DNA of 64,000 bases from Candidatus Poribacteria bacterium (GCA_028819845.1 JAPPKS010000029.1:75332-139331), one strand, 5' to 3'; shown: positions 52,586 to 62,285, counted from the first letter of the stretch. Numbers and translations: made by a program. The notes: a model not told the origin generated them from the letters alone.

Positions 52586-52930
52586 CTATTTGAAGCCAGC
52601 TAGTGCGCTGGTCTCCGATTCATAAAGCTCAAGCACTCTAGAGGCGCCAATCATATCGAACGTCCGCTTAATATGATCAGCAGTTCCGAAAACCTTAAGG
52701 TCTCCACTTTTCTGGCGTAACCGCTTTGCAACGCCAACTAGGGCGCCAACTGCGGTACTGTTGATATGTTGTACACCGTTCAGATTAACAACAATTTTCT
52801 CGGCTTCCTGACCGATTAACTCCTGAAGCCCTCTCCGTAGTTCAGCAGCCTCATAGCTTCCAAGGTCGGTGTTGACATCAACGATTATTACGTCTGAATC
52901 TTCACGCATGGTTAAAGATTTCGTTGGCAT
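52586..52930 (-). CDS. STAS-domain anti-sigma factor antagonist, second copy
   Basis: About 114 residues. The STAS fold with the phospho-acceptor region LNGVQHINSTAVGALVGVAKRL (Ser in NSTA). The start is placed at ATG 52930 with AAAGGAG 14 bases upstream, further than usual; an ATG at 52909 is also possible. It lies about 195 bases upstream of the RsbW-like gene on the same strand. It is the likely direct partner of that kinase and a substrate of the PP2C proteins. Confidence 0.88.
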   Translation of the reverse strand: MPTKSLTMREDSDVIIVDVNTDLGSYEAAELRRGLQELIGQEAEKIVVNLNGVQHINSTAVGALVGVAKRLRQKSGDLKVFGTADHIKRTFDMIGASRVLELYESETSALAGFK

Positions 52931-53118
52931 AACGAAGACATCTGCTCCTTTCAATTGGTGTGCTCTTGAGTGTACCCCATTCAAAAATGATGGTTGTACC
53001 TACATGTCCCTCAAGAGGTAAAATAGAGATTTCTCAGAATTGGGATGGCTAACAATTAGGATTAAAAGATAACATTTTACAAAAAAAAATGCAAGAAATT
53101 TAATTGCAAGAGGTTATT

Positions 53119-53883
53119 ATGAAATTTGGAGACAATTGCTGGGTTGACATGCAACAGGCGGATAAGAACAAGATTGTCGTGATGCCGCTCGGATCGATGG
53201 AACAGCATGGTCACCACTCGCCGCTTTTGACCGATACTTATCTTGTGACGGAAATTGCGGAACGGGTAGAAGAACATCTCAGCGGGCAAATCTACATGCT
53301 GCCGACGTTGTGGCTTGGTGCATCGGATCATCATTTAGATTTGCCCGGTACCGTAAGCGTTACCAACAGCGTCTACTCCGCTATAATCAAAAACATCGTT
53401 AGGTCAATCGCCAAAGCGGGCTTTCGCCGACTTCTATTTCTTAACGGACACGGCGGAAATGTCACGCCCGGCACGCAAGCAATCACGGAACTCACTAACG
53501 AGTCTGATGTTTACAACGAAATGTGGATAGCACTGTCTTCTTACTGGACCGTAGCTGCACCGGCAATTTCGCCGGAAGACCACGGTATGCAGACGAAACA
53601 GCTTACGCACGCTTGCGAATATGAAACTTCGATGATGTTGTTCCTGCACGGTGAAATCATGCGTATGGATCGAGTCAAGTCAAGTCCGCCGTTAATCAAT
53701 TCTCCGTATTTCCACAGCGAATACGGTGGACGCCTCAATGTCGCCAAACGGATGGCTACGCGCACACCAACAGGCGCGATGGGTGAACCGCAATATGCAA
53801 CACCGCAAAAGGGTGAATCATTGCTGAATGCCATCGCTGATGAGGTGATTGCTTGTATCGAAGATTTTGCAACTTGGTCGTAG
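53119..53883 (+). CDS. Creatininase-family amidohydrolase
   Basis: About 254 residues. Metal-binding motifs of the creatininase fold: PLGSMEQHGHHSPLLTDTYL, LNGHGGN and the Glu in HACEYETSMMLFL. Family members hydrolyse cyclic amides (creatinine, or formamides in riboflavin/F420 pathways); the substrate here is unknown. The ATG at 53119 has GAGG six bases upstream; an upstream TTG at 53104 is less likely. Transcribed toward moaC, 100 bases apart, with no clear functional link. Confidence 0.87.
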   Translation: MKFGDNCWVDMQQADKNKIVVMPLGSMEQHGHHSPLLTDTYLVTEIAERVEEHLSGQIYMLPTLWLGASDHHLDLPGTVSVTNSVYSAIIKNIVRSIAKAGFRRLLFLNGHGGNVTPGTQAITELTNESDVYNEMWIALSSYWTVAAPAISPEDHGMQTKQLTHACEYETSMMLFLHGEIMRMDRVKSSPPLINSPYFHSEYGGRLNVAKRMATRTPTGAMGEPQYATPQKGESLLNAIADEVIACIEDFATWS

Positions 53884-53983
53884 TCAACGCGTAATCGCGG
53901 TTATATTGACAACGACTCATCGCGGCGCAACGTAGTTTCTACTGTCAACTTTTTCCGAATCCGCAAACGCCTAAAACACCGTT

Positions 53984-54481
53984 ATGAACAAGCTGACTCA
54001 TTTTGACCAAGAAGGCCGCGCTCGAATGGTCGATATCACTCCGAAATCGGAAACACTGCGGGTAGCCGTGGCACGCGGCCATATTTCCGCCAAACCGGAG
54101 ACAATCAGATTAATCGCCGAACATAGTATTGCCAAGGGGGATGTACTTGAGACAGCGCGGCTCGCTGGGATCATGAGCGCTAAGCGTACCGGAGATCTAA
54201 TTCCGCTCTGCCACCCGATTCCGCTGACGGCTGTCAGAGTGGATTTGTCCATCAACGAAGCGGCATGCCGGATCGAGATTGAGGCAGAGGTGCGAACCGT
54301 CGGGCGTACTGGGGTGGAAATGGAATCTTTAACCGCCGTTTCGGTCGCTGGTTTGACCGTCTATGACATGTGTAAAGCGGTCGATCGAGAGATGGTTATC
54401 TCCGATGTTCGGTTAATCAAAAAAGTTGGCGGCAAAAGCGGGGCGTTTACTCGCGGTGAATGCGGCGCGGATAACCGATGA
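53984..54481 (+). CDS. moaC: Cyclic pyranopterin monophosphate synthase
   Basis: 165 residues, normal length. Works after MoaA in molybdenum cofactor synthesis. Family blocks: [61 protein letters not shown] and [12 protein letters not shown], including the conserved active-site Lys and Asp. Its stop overlaps the next start (ATGA), so it is translationally coupled to the EamA transporter gene. No other moa gene is in the window. Confidence 0.96.
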   Translation: MNKLTHFDQEGRARMVDITPKSETLRVAVARGHISAKPETIRLIAEHSIAKGDVLETARLAGIMSAKRTGDLIPLCHPIPLTAVRVDLSINEAACRIEIEAEVRTVGRTGVEMESLTAVSVAGLTVYDMCKAVDREMVISDVRLIKKVGGKSGAFTRGECGADNR

Positions 54482-55371
54482 CCCCGGCTTATGTTTTTCT
54501 TGTTCTATTTTCTGCCTGCCTGCATGCCTTGTGGAACTGCTTCAGTAAAGCTAGCCGTTCGCCGCAAATCTTCTTCTTCTGGACCGGTATATTTACTGCA
54601 ACAATTGCAATTGTCATCTTTGCGGTTCGGCACCCAACTATCCCCCCGTCCGTTCAATTCTACGTCGCCGCGTCCGGGTTGGTTCATTCTGTATACTGGT
54701 ATTCATTGAGCCAAGCCTACTCGTCAGGCGATGTGTCCTATGTCTACCCAATCGCTCGATCTGCCCCAGGCTTTGTTCCCCTATTCGCATATCTGTTTTT
54801 GCACGAGGCAATCTCTGCCCGCGGTCTGATTGGTATAGTCTGCGTGGTATTCTCCATTTATCTGTTTCAACAAGGAGGCAGCCGCTTACAGCTTATAGAA
54901 CTCACCCGGCGTATTAGGCAACGAGATGCAATTTGGGCGTTTTCAACGCTTTGCACGGTAATTGCTTATTCGCTGATTGACAAGAAGGGAATGTCCGAGT
55001 TCAATACCACCGGCACAACCCAACTCCCTGTTTGGCACGCCGTAAGCTACTATTTGACACAAGCCGCAATTTCCGCCGTATTTTACGGTGTGTTTACCTT
55101 CCGGAGTTTTGAAAAGCGAGAAATTACGGATATCGCACGGAGAGAGTGGCGGACAATCATTTTGGCATGTTGGTTGATACTCATTTCTTACACGATAATT
55201 CTATATACATTTATCACGCAAAAAGTGAGTTATGTCGTCGCAATTCGACAGAGTTCCGTGATTTTTGCCGTGTGGTTAGGAGCCAATGTGTTAAAGGAAT
55301 CCAATGCAAAATTGAGATTCGCCGCGGCCGGCGTGATGGTTGTCGGCGTGTTTTTAATCTCGACAGCGTGA
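54478..55371 (+). CDS. EamA/DMT-superfamily transporter
   Basis: 297 residues with about ten hydrophobic segments arranged as two EamA repeats ([11 protein letters not shown] near the start, then [23 protein letters not shown] in the first half; [19 protein letters not shown] in the second). Such proteins export metabolites or amino acids across the inner membrane. The substrate is not readable. It overlaps moaC by four bases, and it converges on the membrane cluster at 55403. Confidence 0.88.
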   Translation: MTPAYVFLVLFSACLHALWNCFSKASRSPQIFFFWTGIFTATIAIVIFAVRHPTIPPSVQFYVAASGLVHSVYWYSLSQAYSSGDVSYVYPIARSAPGFVPLFAYLFLHEAISARGLIGIVCVVFSIYLFQQGGSRLQLIELTRRIRQRDAIWAFSTLCTVIAYSLIDKKGMSEFNTTGTTQLPVWHAVSYYLTQAAISAVFYGVFTFRSFEKREITDIARREWRTIILACWLILISYTIILYTFITQKVSYVVAIRQSSVIFAVWLGANVLKESNAKLRFAAAGVMVVGVFLISTA

Positions 55372-55402
55372 ACTTTCGGTAGGTTGAAAAATTGGTGAGC
55401 AT

Positions 55403-56068
55403 TCAGAACGGAAGGGATTGAATAGTATTCCCTATCCAATCATTCACTAAAAAATCTACGCGTTGAATCAGCAACGAAACACGACCCATCACCGTATTGC
55501 CGAACGCAGAACCAAATCCGACCATAAGAAAAACTATGCCAACCTTGGAAATCCCGCCGACAACTCCGCGATGTTCGACTGAGAAGAAGAAGTAGGTCAG
55601 TGTTGCAATGACTCCAATGAACATTAGGATTGCGCCAAAAATTTCAAACGGACCTAGTTTTCCAGCGTAAATCTGTGCGAACGGCACGAGTGTTCCATGA
55701 AGCTGACGAAAAATACTTGCGTCCATTACATTGGGGATCGCCAAACCAGAACCTACGCCGATAAGGATTGCGAACGGATATCGAATTATCCATGCGTGTT
55801 TTGGAACGAGGCGCGCAAAAAACATCAGGCCAATTGCAATAGGGATAAGTTTCAGTAAACCTGCAGGCTCCCGCTCCGTCACCGCCTTCCAGAAGGGATT
55901 CCAAGCAAAAGGAATCAACCCGTCATGGATTGAAAGTACAATGCCGTAGCCTACCGAAACCCCGAGGAAAAGATGCTCGGCAAATCGATAAAATGGATTG
56001 TCACGGTAAAGAAAACTGTAGATGCAGAGTGTGAGAAATGCGGCTACCCAAACACCAAATAATTCCAT
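55403..56068 (-). CDS. Multi-pass membrane protein of the DUF6754 cluster (fourth gene)
   Basis: About 221 residues with roughly six membrane helices (LFGVWVAAFLTLCIYSFL, HLFLGVSVGYGIVLSI, LLKLIPIAIGLMFFARLV, YPFAILIGVGSGLAI, IFGAILMFIGVIATLTYFFF, VGIVFLMVGFGSAFGNTVMG). A conserved-looking block is NPFYRFAEHLFLGVSVGYG. No characterised family was recognised. The ATG at 56068 has GGGGGG six bases upstream; a TTG at 56074 does not. It follows the third gene by 16 bases and ends the unit. Confidence 0.75.
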   Translation of the reverse strand: MELFGVWVAAFLTLCIYSFLYRDNPFYRFAEHLFLGVSVGYGIVLSIHDGLIPFAWNPFWKAVTEREPAGLLKLIPIAIGLMFFARLVPKHAWIIRYPFAILIGVGSGLAIPNVMDASIFRQLHGTLVPFAQIYAGKLGPFEIFGAILMFIGVIATLTYFFFSVEHRGVVGGISKVGIVFLMVGFGSAFGNTVMGRVSLLIQRVDFLVNDWIGNTIQSLPF

Positions 56069-56084
56069 ACGCAACCCCCCAATT

Positions 56085-56900
56085 TTATTGTTCCTTGCGG
56101 CGCCGAATAAAAAATGCGATATTGCCGAAAATTACCAATGCGACGATTAGCAGGTGCACGAAAGATTGAACGCTCATTCCTGCCGTCCCCTTCTCCGGTG
56201 CGTTGATCAGTTTTTCGTACTCAGCCGCTCCTAAGAGTCCAGGCATCAGTCCCACCAACTGCTTCGTTTGGAGATAAGGATACAACTCCGATACCATCAC
56301 ACCGGTCACGCCCGCAGCAATCTGTTGGTTATACCTCGTATTGGTGTAAGTAATCCACCACGCCGGTGATGAAGATGATGCCAAGTCCAAAACCAAGTCA
56401 ATGTGATCGTAGTTTTTGATGGCATTCATCATAGGTATTTCTCGCAAAGGCTTATCGGCATAATCGCTCTCGAAAACACTTTCGATTGAACTACCCATAC
56501 CGAGGAGAACTTGTATCCTGCCGGGTCTATATCCTAGATACACGTAATCTTCACCATTTACGGCACCTGTTTCTTCCGCGATGTCCTTTATTACTTCGTC
56601 TCCCAAAGTTGCTCCGTCCGGAAAAAGCGTCAAACCGATGACGCGAAGCCCCCTTTTAAAGCAGTGCCGCAAAACGGCGGCTGCCATTGGTTCTAATTCG
56701 GCAAGCGATGATGGCCCATAATTAAAAGCCATCAAAACAGTAGCGTCCGGTGGAAGTTCGTCGATGTGGGTGTATATTTGGCGTGTCGGTTCTGAGACCG
56801 TGATTGGGAAACTGACCTTTAAGAATGTTGGGATGATTACCGCGAGCGCTACTAGAATGAAAATAATGCGTCGATCGATATTCATCAATCTTTCAAGCAT
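56085..56900 (-). CDS. Membrane-anchored protein of the DUF6754 cluster (third gene)
   Basis: 271 residues. N-terminal helix (IIFILVALAVIIPTFLKVSF), a soluble domain of about 210 residues and a C-terminal helix (FVHLLIVALVIFGNIAFFI) with a basic end. The soluble part has an alternating alpha/beta pattern (ATVLMAFNYGPSSLAELEPMAAAVLRHCFKRGLRVIGLTLFPDG, later YDHIDLVLDLASSS and QQIAAGVTGVMVSELYPYL), suggesting a Rossmann-like fold outside the membrane. Function unknown. GGAGG lies in the short gap from the upstream gene; five bases separate them. Confidence 0.75.
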   Translation of the reverse strand: MLERLMNIDRRIIFILVALAVIIPTFLKVSFPITVSEPTRQIYTHIDELPPDATVLMAFNYGPSSLAELEPMAAAVLRHCFKRGLRVIGLTLFPDGATLGDEVIKDIAEETGAVNGEDYVYLGYRPGRIQVLLGMGSSIESVFESDYADKPLREIPMMNAIKNYDHIDLVLDLASSSSPAWWITYTNTRYNQQIAAGVTGVMVSELYPYLQTKQLVGLMPGLLGAAEYEKLINAPEKGTAGMSVQSFVHLLIVALVIFGNIAFFIRRRKEQ

Positions 56901-56905
56901 TGCCT

Positions 56906-57550
56906 TTAATCTCCTCCGCCAAGATAGGACCGCTCAATCCCCAAAATTATGCGGATAGATTGAGAAATAACGCCGAGGCTTATACCAAGTATGATTCCTC
57001 TGCGGGATGAGAGGTTTGGATTATCCAAAATCCACTGCCGCGCCGTGGATGGCAGGTCATCTCCGAATGGTATTAACTTATTCCAGATAAAATCGCCAAC
57101 GGGCACATTCCCAATCATTACAATCAATGCGGCTGCAAGTAGCAAGGACGCTTCAAACGTACGTGCGCGGAAGGCGCGGTAAGCGGCGGAGGCAATAATA
57201 AAAGCCAGAAGCGAAAACATGGTCGCATCCATTGGTACCTGGACATTTTCAAACATCCACACAAATGCAGGATGCCGCTTCCCAAAAGGAATACCAATCA
57301 CCACCATGACAATCATTCCGATGAAAACTAAATAACTGTATTGCCAGTATTCCGCGCGGCGTCGAATACGAATCCAGTGTGTGTGCACAAGGGATGCAAC
57401 CGCTAACACTAGTGCAAATGGCCAAATTATTAGCGACCAGTCGATAATCTCTTTCCTGATTCCTTGAGATACAGGGTGTGGACTAAACTCGGCTAGCATC
57501 ATTACAAGACCAAAAATGAAGCATAGTGCTAACGGAACTTGTCGTCTCAT
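56906..57550 (-). CDS. Multi-pass membrane protein of the DUF6754 cluster (second gene)
   Basis: 214 residues with about six predicted helices (VPLALCFIFGLVMMLAEF, LIIWPFALVLAVASLVH, YSYLVFIGMIVMVVIGIPFG, MFSLLAFIIASAAYRAF, LLLAAALIVMIGNVP, GIILGISLGVISQSI). The ending RIILGIERSYLGGGD is distinctive. No characterised family was recognised. GGAGG lies just before the ATG. Placed between the DUF6754 protein and the third gene, with a five-base gap to the latter. Confidence 0.75.
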   Translation of the reverse strand: MRRQVPLALCFIFGLVMMLAEFSPHPVSQGIRKEIIDWSLIIWPFALVLAVASLVHTHWIRIRRRAEYWQYSYLVFIGMIVMVVIGIPFGKRHPAFVWMFENVQVPMDATMFSLLAFIIASAAYRAFRARTFEASLLLAAALIVMIGNVPVGDFIWNKLIPFGDDLPSTARQWILDNPNLSSRRGIILGISLGVISQSIRIILGIERSYLGGGD

Positions 57551-57616
57551 TGCACCTCCATATCGATAACTTGAAACATAAAGCGGATTGGGACCACCTG
57601 CGTTAGGCGGCGATAA

Positions 57617-58783
57617 TCAGACTCGCTGAAAGAACGTGGTCACCCACGTTACTCCGATAAGTTCGAGTATGACTCCAATGATGAGGGCGCCGAAGATTAT
57701 CAACTTTCCATAATCCTGCCCTCTTAAACTCCCAATCAACATCGGTTCGCGCGATAAATACGCGCTTGCGGCGTACAATTCTTCTCCAATCAGCGTGTAA
57801 TCGCATGCAGCGATAAAGAACGGCAGTTGTGAGTCGGAATCCGTGCCGGCTATTTGAATCGCACCGACAGAATTTCCAGTTTCGGCAAGAATTAGAGATT
57901 CCGCGTAGAACGTACCCTGCATGAAAATTGCTGCGGGTTTTTCGCGTATCATCATCCCATCAACGCCGGCAGCATAAGCGAACTGACTTTCAGTAAGGAA
58001 AAAGATGTCATCCTCCTGATACGCGTCCGGGCGGCCTTCGTTAACATAGGCAGTTCTCACCATCTCACGAACTACATTCAACACAATTGGGTCATTGCAC
58101 GGTACCCGCAATGGCATTTCGTAGTCTGCGGTTTTCCTTGCAACTTGACTGAGAATGTTCATGCTTGCAATCGTTGCGACGTCACTAACACTCCCCAAGC
58201 CCAAGATATACATGATTGGGCGTCCCATCTCAGTCGATCTCCCGATTGCCTCATCGACTGCCTCAAGCCCAGGAATGCGGCGGATGAAAATTTCCTTACC
58301 GCGGCGTGCATGGTAGATAGAGTAAACTACAGCAACCGAAAACAGAATGAGTGCGAGGAAAATCCATCTTTTTCCGAAGTGGAACCAGTTCCCAACCGCT
58401 TTCACAGGCGCTGTCTCTGCGGAATTCACTGTTGATTCGGAAGCAGTGATAGCTTGGACGGAATATGTGTACGCTGGACCGCCTTTGGCGCCTTTATCGA
58501 CATAACGTGTTTCACCCGCTGTAAGAGGGGATTTTGTAATCACCTCAAACTCCGAGTCACCTGACTTGCGAAGGACGTGGTACCCGGTGACAGCTTCTGC
58601 GCCCGTACCATCTTCGGGTGACTTATCCCATGTGATGGTAATGCTCGCTCCGGCATCATTTGGTGTATCGAATGCGTTGACGTTTTCCGGTGGCGCCGGC
58701 TGCTGCGAAAAACCGACACTACAGCCGAAAACTAGTACGAGAGCGTACACAACAATCTGTTGACGCATCTTTTCAAAAATCAT
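57617..58783 (-). CDS. Fibronectin-III/DUF6754 membrane protein (first gene of cluster)
   Basis: 388 residues. Signal peptide (VVYALVLVFGCSVGFS|Q), a fibronectin type III domain (about 28-125: ITITWDKSPEDGTGAEAVTGYHVLRKSGD...YTYSVQAI), a membrane helix (WIFLALILFSVAVVYSIY) and a DUF6754-like domain. The last has RIPGLEAVDEAIGRSTEMGRPIMYILGLG, YAAGVDGMMIREKPAAIFMQGTFYAESLILAETGNSVGAIQIAGT and LPFFIAACDYTLIGEELYAASAYLSREP. It ends in a last helix (IIFGALIIGVILELIGVTWV). The family has no known function that I can name. It heads a four-gene membrane unit and should present the FN3 domain outside the cytoplasm. AGGAGG lies 12 bases before the ATG. Confidence 0.82.
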   Translation of the reverse strand: MIFEKMRQQIVVYALVLVFGCSVGFSQQPAPPENVNAFDTPNDAGASITITWDKSPEDGTGAEAVTGYHVLRKSGDSEFEVITKSPLTAGETRYVDKGAKGGPAYTYSVQAITASESTVNSAETAPVKAVGNWFHFGKRWIFLALILFSVAVVYSIYHARRGKEIFIRRIPGLEAVDEAIGRSTEMGRPIMYILGLGSVSDVATIASMNILSQVARKTADYEMPLRVPCNDPIVLNVVREMVRTAYVNEGRPDAYQEDDIFFLTESQFAYAAGVDGMMIREKPAAIFMQGTFYAESLILAETGNSVGAIQIAGTDSDSQLPFFIAACDYTLIGEELYAASAYLSREPMLIGSLRGQDYGKLIIFGALIIGVILELIGVTWVTTFFQRV

Positions 58784-58921
58784 CCGCTTTCACAGCCTCC
58801 TAACGTTTCCCTTTGTGTCTCTGATTGTTGCCGCGGCAATTTGGTGCGTGAATCAATCTACCGATAAAACTGTCAACGCGGCTGTATTCTAACACATTGG
58901 CGCCATCTTTCCAAGACCTAA

Positions 58922-59968
58922 TTAAAGCCGCGGTGTTGGGACACCAAACGAGGATGCTGTTTCAACTAGTTTATTCCATGTTTTCTCTTCAATTGGAATT
59001 CCGGTTTTCAACCGTTCCTCCCGGCTCAGAATTTCGTATTCACCCGGGACATAGATGTCTTCAACCCCCGGTAGCCGTGGGGACGATTTTACCCAATCAA
59101 TTAGAGCTTCGATCTCCTCACGGTATACTTCTAAATCGATAAAGTTTTCTATTCGTATAGCAATCATTACGATACCGCTGGCACCGCGCGTCGGATTTGC
59201 TTGGCTGCATCCCGCCCATGAGAGGCCCCCGGCAATAGCATCAATCATGAATCCCAAGCCAAAGCCTTTGTGGCCGAATTGGAACCCGCCGAGCGGCATA
59301 ATCGCTGAACCGACCGGGCAATCCCGTAGCGCAGATGGATCGGTCACGGCATTCCCTTCCCGATCGATCATCCAACCCTCCGGCATTTTCTCATTCCGCG
59401 CTGCCTTGAGGAGAACCTTACCACCCGCTACAACGGTGGTTGTCATGTCGAGCATTAGCGGTTCACCACTCCTGCGGGGAACAGCAATGGCAATCGGATT
59501 GGGAGGCAATCGCCGCGCGGAACCTCCAAATGGGTGCATCAATTGGCCGCCGCCATTCAGCAGTACTATGCCAATCATCCCCTCCCTTGCAGCTCTCGGC
59601 GGGTAATCTCCCATGCGGCCGGCATGCCCGCAGCCGTGCAGCCCAACCGCACCAATCGTGTTCGTTCTTGCTTTTTCTATTGCGAGCGCCATCCCCTTGC
59701 ACGCCGCTACCATCCCAAGCGCCCCGTTCGCATCAATAACGGCACTCGCCGGGGTCTCACGAACAATCTCCAACTTACCCGTTGATGCGCCGCCTAGCAT
59801 TTCATTGACATAAGTAGGGGCGTTAATTACGCCGTGAGAGTCGTGACCTGCAAGATTAGAATCTACAACGTGGTCACTGACGATTCGGGCATCTTCCTCA
59901 ACACCGCCCGCCGCAATGTACATATCATATACAAATTCCCTGAGAACATCATGTTGAATAATAGGCAT
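58922..59968 (-). CDS. Malate/L-lactate-type dehydrogenase (Ldh_2 family)
   Basis: 348 residues, NAD(P)-dependent 2-hydroxy-acid dehydrogenase of the Ldh_2/YiaK/AllD fold. Motifs: catalytic His region AGHDSHGVINAPTYV, AIEKARTNTIGAVGLHGCGHAGRMGDYPPRAAREGMIGIVLLNGGG, and MLDMTTTVVAGGKVLLKAARNEKMPEGWMID. Substrate class (malate, lactate, ureidoglycolate, diketogulonate) cannot be fixed. GAGGAG lies close before the ATG. It follows the Gfo/Idh gene and the sugar ABC transporter on the same strand, so it may act on a sugar acid. Confidence 0.9.
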   Translation of the reverse strand: MPIIQHDVLREFVYDMYIAAGGVEEDARIVSDHVVDSNLAGHDSHGVINAPTYVNEMLGGASTGKLEIVRETPASAVIDANGALGMVAACKGMALAIEKARTNTIGAVGLHGCGHAGRMGDYPPRAAREGMIGIVLLNGGGQLMHPFGGSARRLPPNPIAIAVPRRSGEPLMLDMTTTVVAGGKVLLKAARNEKMPEGWMIDREGNAVTDPSALRDCPVGSAIMPLGGFQFGHKGFGLGFMIDAIAGGLSWAGCSQANPTRGASGIVMIAIRIENFIDLEVYREEIEALIDWVKSSPRLPGVEDIYVPGEYEILSREERLKTGIPIEEKTWNKLVETASSFGVPTPRL

Positions 59969-60032
59969 TAATCTCCTCTACGCTATTGGTCAGTACCCCG
60001 CGACATCATCTATGCAAGGTCATTCTGAATCG

Positions 60033-61115
60033 TTACGCCTCATATTTCGGCTGGTTGGCTCCACGGTTTCTTTGCAGTCGCAACTTGCATCCCTTTAACG
60101 GAATATCTACCCGAGCGCCGTTTTGCAGATGAGATTCCATGAACGCAAAGATTAACTCTGTGCTTGCGTGTGCTACCCGCACACCGCCCCGCGTCGGTGC
60201 GCCGGTGTCTAAAGCGTGAACCAAATCCTTAATGAGATTCGCCGTGCTGCTCGTGTTTTCAAATTCGGGAAATCGATCGGGCGCAAAACTAGCGCCCCAT
60301 CCGGGAATATTTGTCTGGCGGCGCAAATTCCACCGCCAGCCGTTGTTGAAACACGCGAGACTGCCTTTTTCACATATGGCTTCCCATTCGCTCGAACGCG
60401 GCGATAGAAGCGCGTAACCCGTGACGCCGTTTTGGAACTGAATCATCCCGTGAGTTACAGGGTCTTCACGCACAATATCACCGTCGAATATCCCTTCGCT
60501 ATTGGGAACATGTGCCGAGACCCATGACGCCGGCTGATCAGAATTTAATCGAAGGATTAGATCAAAGTTATGACTGGCGGTGTTGAAAAGGGTTCCGTTA
60601 GCGTAGACAATCAGAGTTTTGAGCGAGCCTAACTCGCCGCTGTCGATGACTTCTTTCATTGTGTCGAAGCCCGCGTCCCAACGGCGGTTTGTACCCAAGT
60701 TAAAAAAGACTCCGTTGCGTTCAACGGATTCTACCATCGCCTCCGCTTCGTCCATTGAGGCAGCCATTGCCTTTTCAGCATAAATTGCCTTGACGTTGTG
60801 TTCAGCAGCGTGGATGACGATTTCTGCGCGTTGTTCGGGCTGCGTCGCGACACTCACGATATCGGGTTGTTCCTTCTCGATTAACTCTCGGTAATCAATA
60901 TATTGCCTATTTTTCGGCACTTCGTACCGCGTCCCGAATACCGACATAACGTCAGCGCGAAGATCTGAGCAAGCGATGAGCTCAATTCGCTCTTCTGCGT
61001 AAAAACCCGCCGCATGTGAATACGGTAGTGCAATCCCGCGGTTGCCGATAACTTCGTTGTCAATGAATGCTCCCATTCGGCTACAGCCAATTACAGCAGC
61101 ACGGTATATTTTCAT
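60033..61115 (-). CDS. Gfo/Idh/MocA-family oxidoreductase
   Basis: 360 residues. N-terminal Rossmann fold (YRAAVIGCSRMGAFIDNE), the EKAMAASMDEAEAMV block with the conserved Lys of the EKP-type motif, and a C-terminal beta-sheet domain (NLGTNRRWDAGFDTMKEVIDSGELGSLKTLIVY...SHNFDLILRL, with a catalytic-type His). Such enzymes oxidise or reduce sugars and inositols using NAD(P). AGGAG lies eight bases before the ATG. Its place between the ABC transporter and Ldh_2 genes supports use in breaking down the imported sugar. Confidence 0.9.
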   Translation of the reverse strand: MKIYRAAVIGCSRMGAFIDNEVIGNRGIALPYSHAAGFYAEERIELIACSDLRADVMSVFGTRYEVPKNRQYIDYRELIEKEQPDIVSVATQPEQRAEIVIHAAEHNVKAIYAEKAMAASMDEAEAMVESVERNGVFFNLGTNRRWDAGFDTMKEVIDSGELGSLKTLIVYANGTLFNTASHNFDLILRLNSDQPASWVSAHVPNSEGIFDGDIVREDPVTHGMIQFQNGVTGYALLSPRSSEWEAICEKGSLACFNNGWRWNLRRQTNIPGWGASFAPDRFPEFENTSSTANLIKDLVHALDTGAPTRGGVRVAHASTELIFAFMESHLQNGARVDIPLKGCKLRLQRNRGANQPKYEA

Positions 61116-61169
61116 AATCTAAACTCCTATACCTCGAAATCGAGCACGAGATGAGAAATATTACCCGCT

Positions 61170-62285
61170 TTACAAAAGTGCCTCGCCTGTTTCATTGTCA
61201 AAAAGATGTATCCGTTCGGGAACGAAACTCATCCAAATCTTCTGTCCAATCCGGACATCATGCGTAGGGGCTGTCCGAGCCTTTACGACGACATCTGTGC
61301 CTTCTTGACTCTTTCCAAGCGATATATCTACTATGGTTTCGGCCCCGAGCGGTTCAAAACCATAGACCTCCGCAGCGACGCTGCCTCCATCCTGGTCCGA
61401 ACCAACCACTACATCCTCGGGATGCACACCCAAAATCAGATCGCTACTCATTCTGGACCCTATCAGAGCGTGAGTAAGCCGATTATTTTTAATCTCAATT
61501 TGTAGTCTTCCTATTAGCGTCAATATGGTTTTGTCATCAACAATGACTAAGTTACAAGGAATTAGGTTTATGCTGGGATTGCCAATAAAGTTGGCGACGA
61601 GAAGATTGGCAGGAGAATGGTAAACCTCTTTTGGCGTACCGACTTGCTGAATGCAGCCCCGATCTAATACCGCTATTCGATCCGCCATTGACATGGCTTC
61701 AATCTGATCATGCGTAACATATAACGTAGTTGCCTCAAGTTGGCGCTGCCGCCACTTAATTTCCGCCCGCATCTCGGCGCGAAGTTTTGCATCAAGATTA
61801 GAGATTGGTTCGTCCATTAGAAAGAGCCGTGGATGCCGCACCATGGCGCGGCCAAGCCCAACGCGCTGCGTTTCACCGCCGCTAAGTTGATTCGGTTTGC
61901 GCTGCAGGAGGTGCCCGATGTGCAACATTTCGGCAATGTCGTTCACCCGACGATTGATTTCCGGTTCCGGCAGTTCACGTGGATACAGCGGGAATGCCAT
62001 ATTCTGGTAGACCGTCAGATGCGGGTAGAGTATATGTGATTGAAATACAAAGGCGACATCTCGTTCAGCCGGAATGAAATCGTTGATTCGCTCACCATCA
62101 AAATAGATAGAACCTTCATCCGGGCGGTCAAGTCCAGCGATGCATCGCAGTGAGGTCGTCTTACCTGCACCCGTTTGACCAAGTAACACGAAGAATTCCT
62201 CGTTGTTTATCTCCAGATTGATGTTGTCAAGGGCTACGACTTCATCGAATCGTTTCGTGAGATTTTCCAGTTTGACAGCTGTCAT
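61170..62285 (-). CDS. Carbohydrate ABC transporter ATP-binding protein (MalK/UgpC type)
   Basis: 371 residues. ATPase domain with Walker A GQTGAGKTT, Q loop FQSHILYPHLTV, signature LSGGETQRVGLGRAMV, Walker B LFLMDEPISNLDAKLR and switch His VTHDQ. A C-terminal TOBE/OB regulatory domain follows (VHPEDVVVG...AEVYGFEPLGAETIVDISLG...GQKIWMSFVPERIHLFD). It energises the two permeases upstream. The ribosome-binding site is weak. It follows the second permease by 57 bases. Confidence 0.93.
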   Translation of the reverse strand: MTAVKLENLTKRFDEVVALDNINLEINNEEFFVLLGQTGAGKTTSLRCIAGLDRPDEGSIYFDGERINDFIPAERDVAFVFQSHILYPHLTVYQNMAFPLYPRELPEPEINRRVNDIAEMLHIGHLLQRKPNQLSGGETQRVGLGRAMVRHPRLFLMDEPISNLDAKLRAEMRAEIKWRQRQLEATTLYVTHDQIEAMSMADRIAVLDRGCIQQVGTPKEVYHSPANLLVANFIGNPSINLIPCNLVIVDDKTILTLIGRLQIEIKNNRLTHALIGSRMSSDLILGVHPEDVVVGSDQDGGSVAAEVYGFEPLGAETIVDISLGKSQEGTDVVVKARTAPTHDVRIGQKIWMSFVPERIHLFDNETGEALL

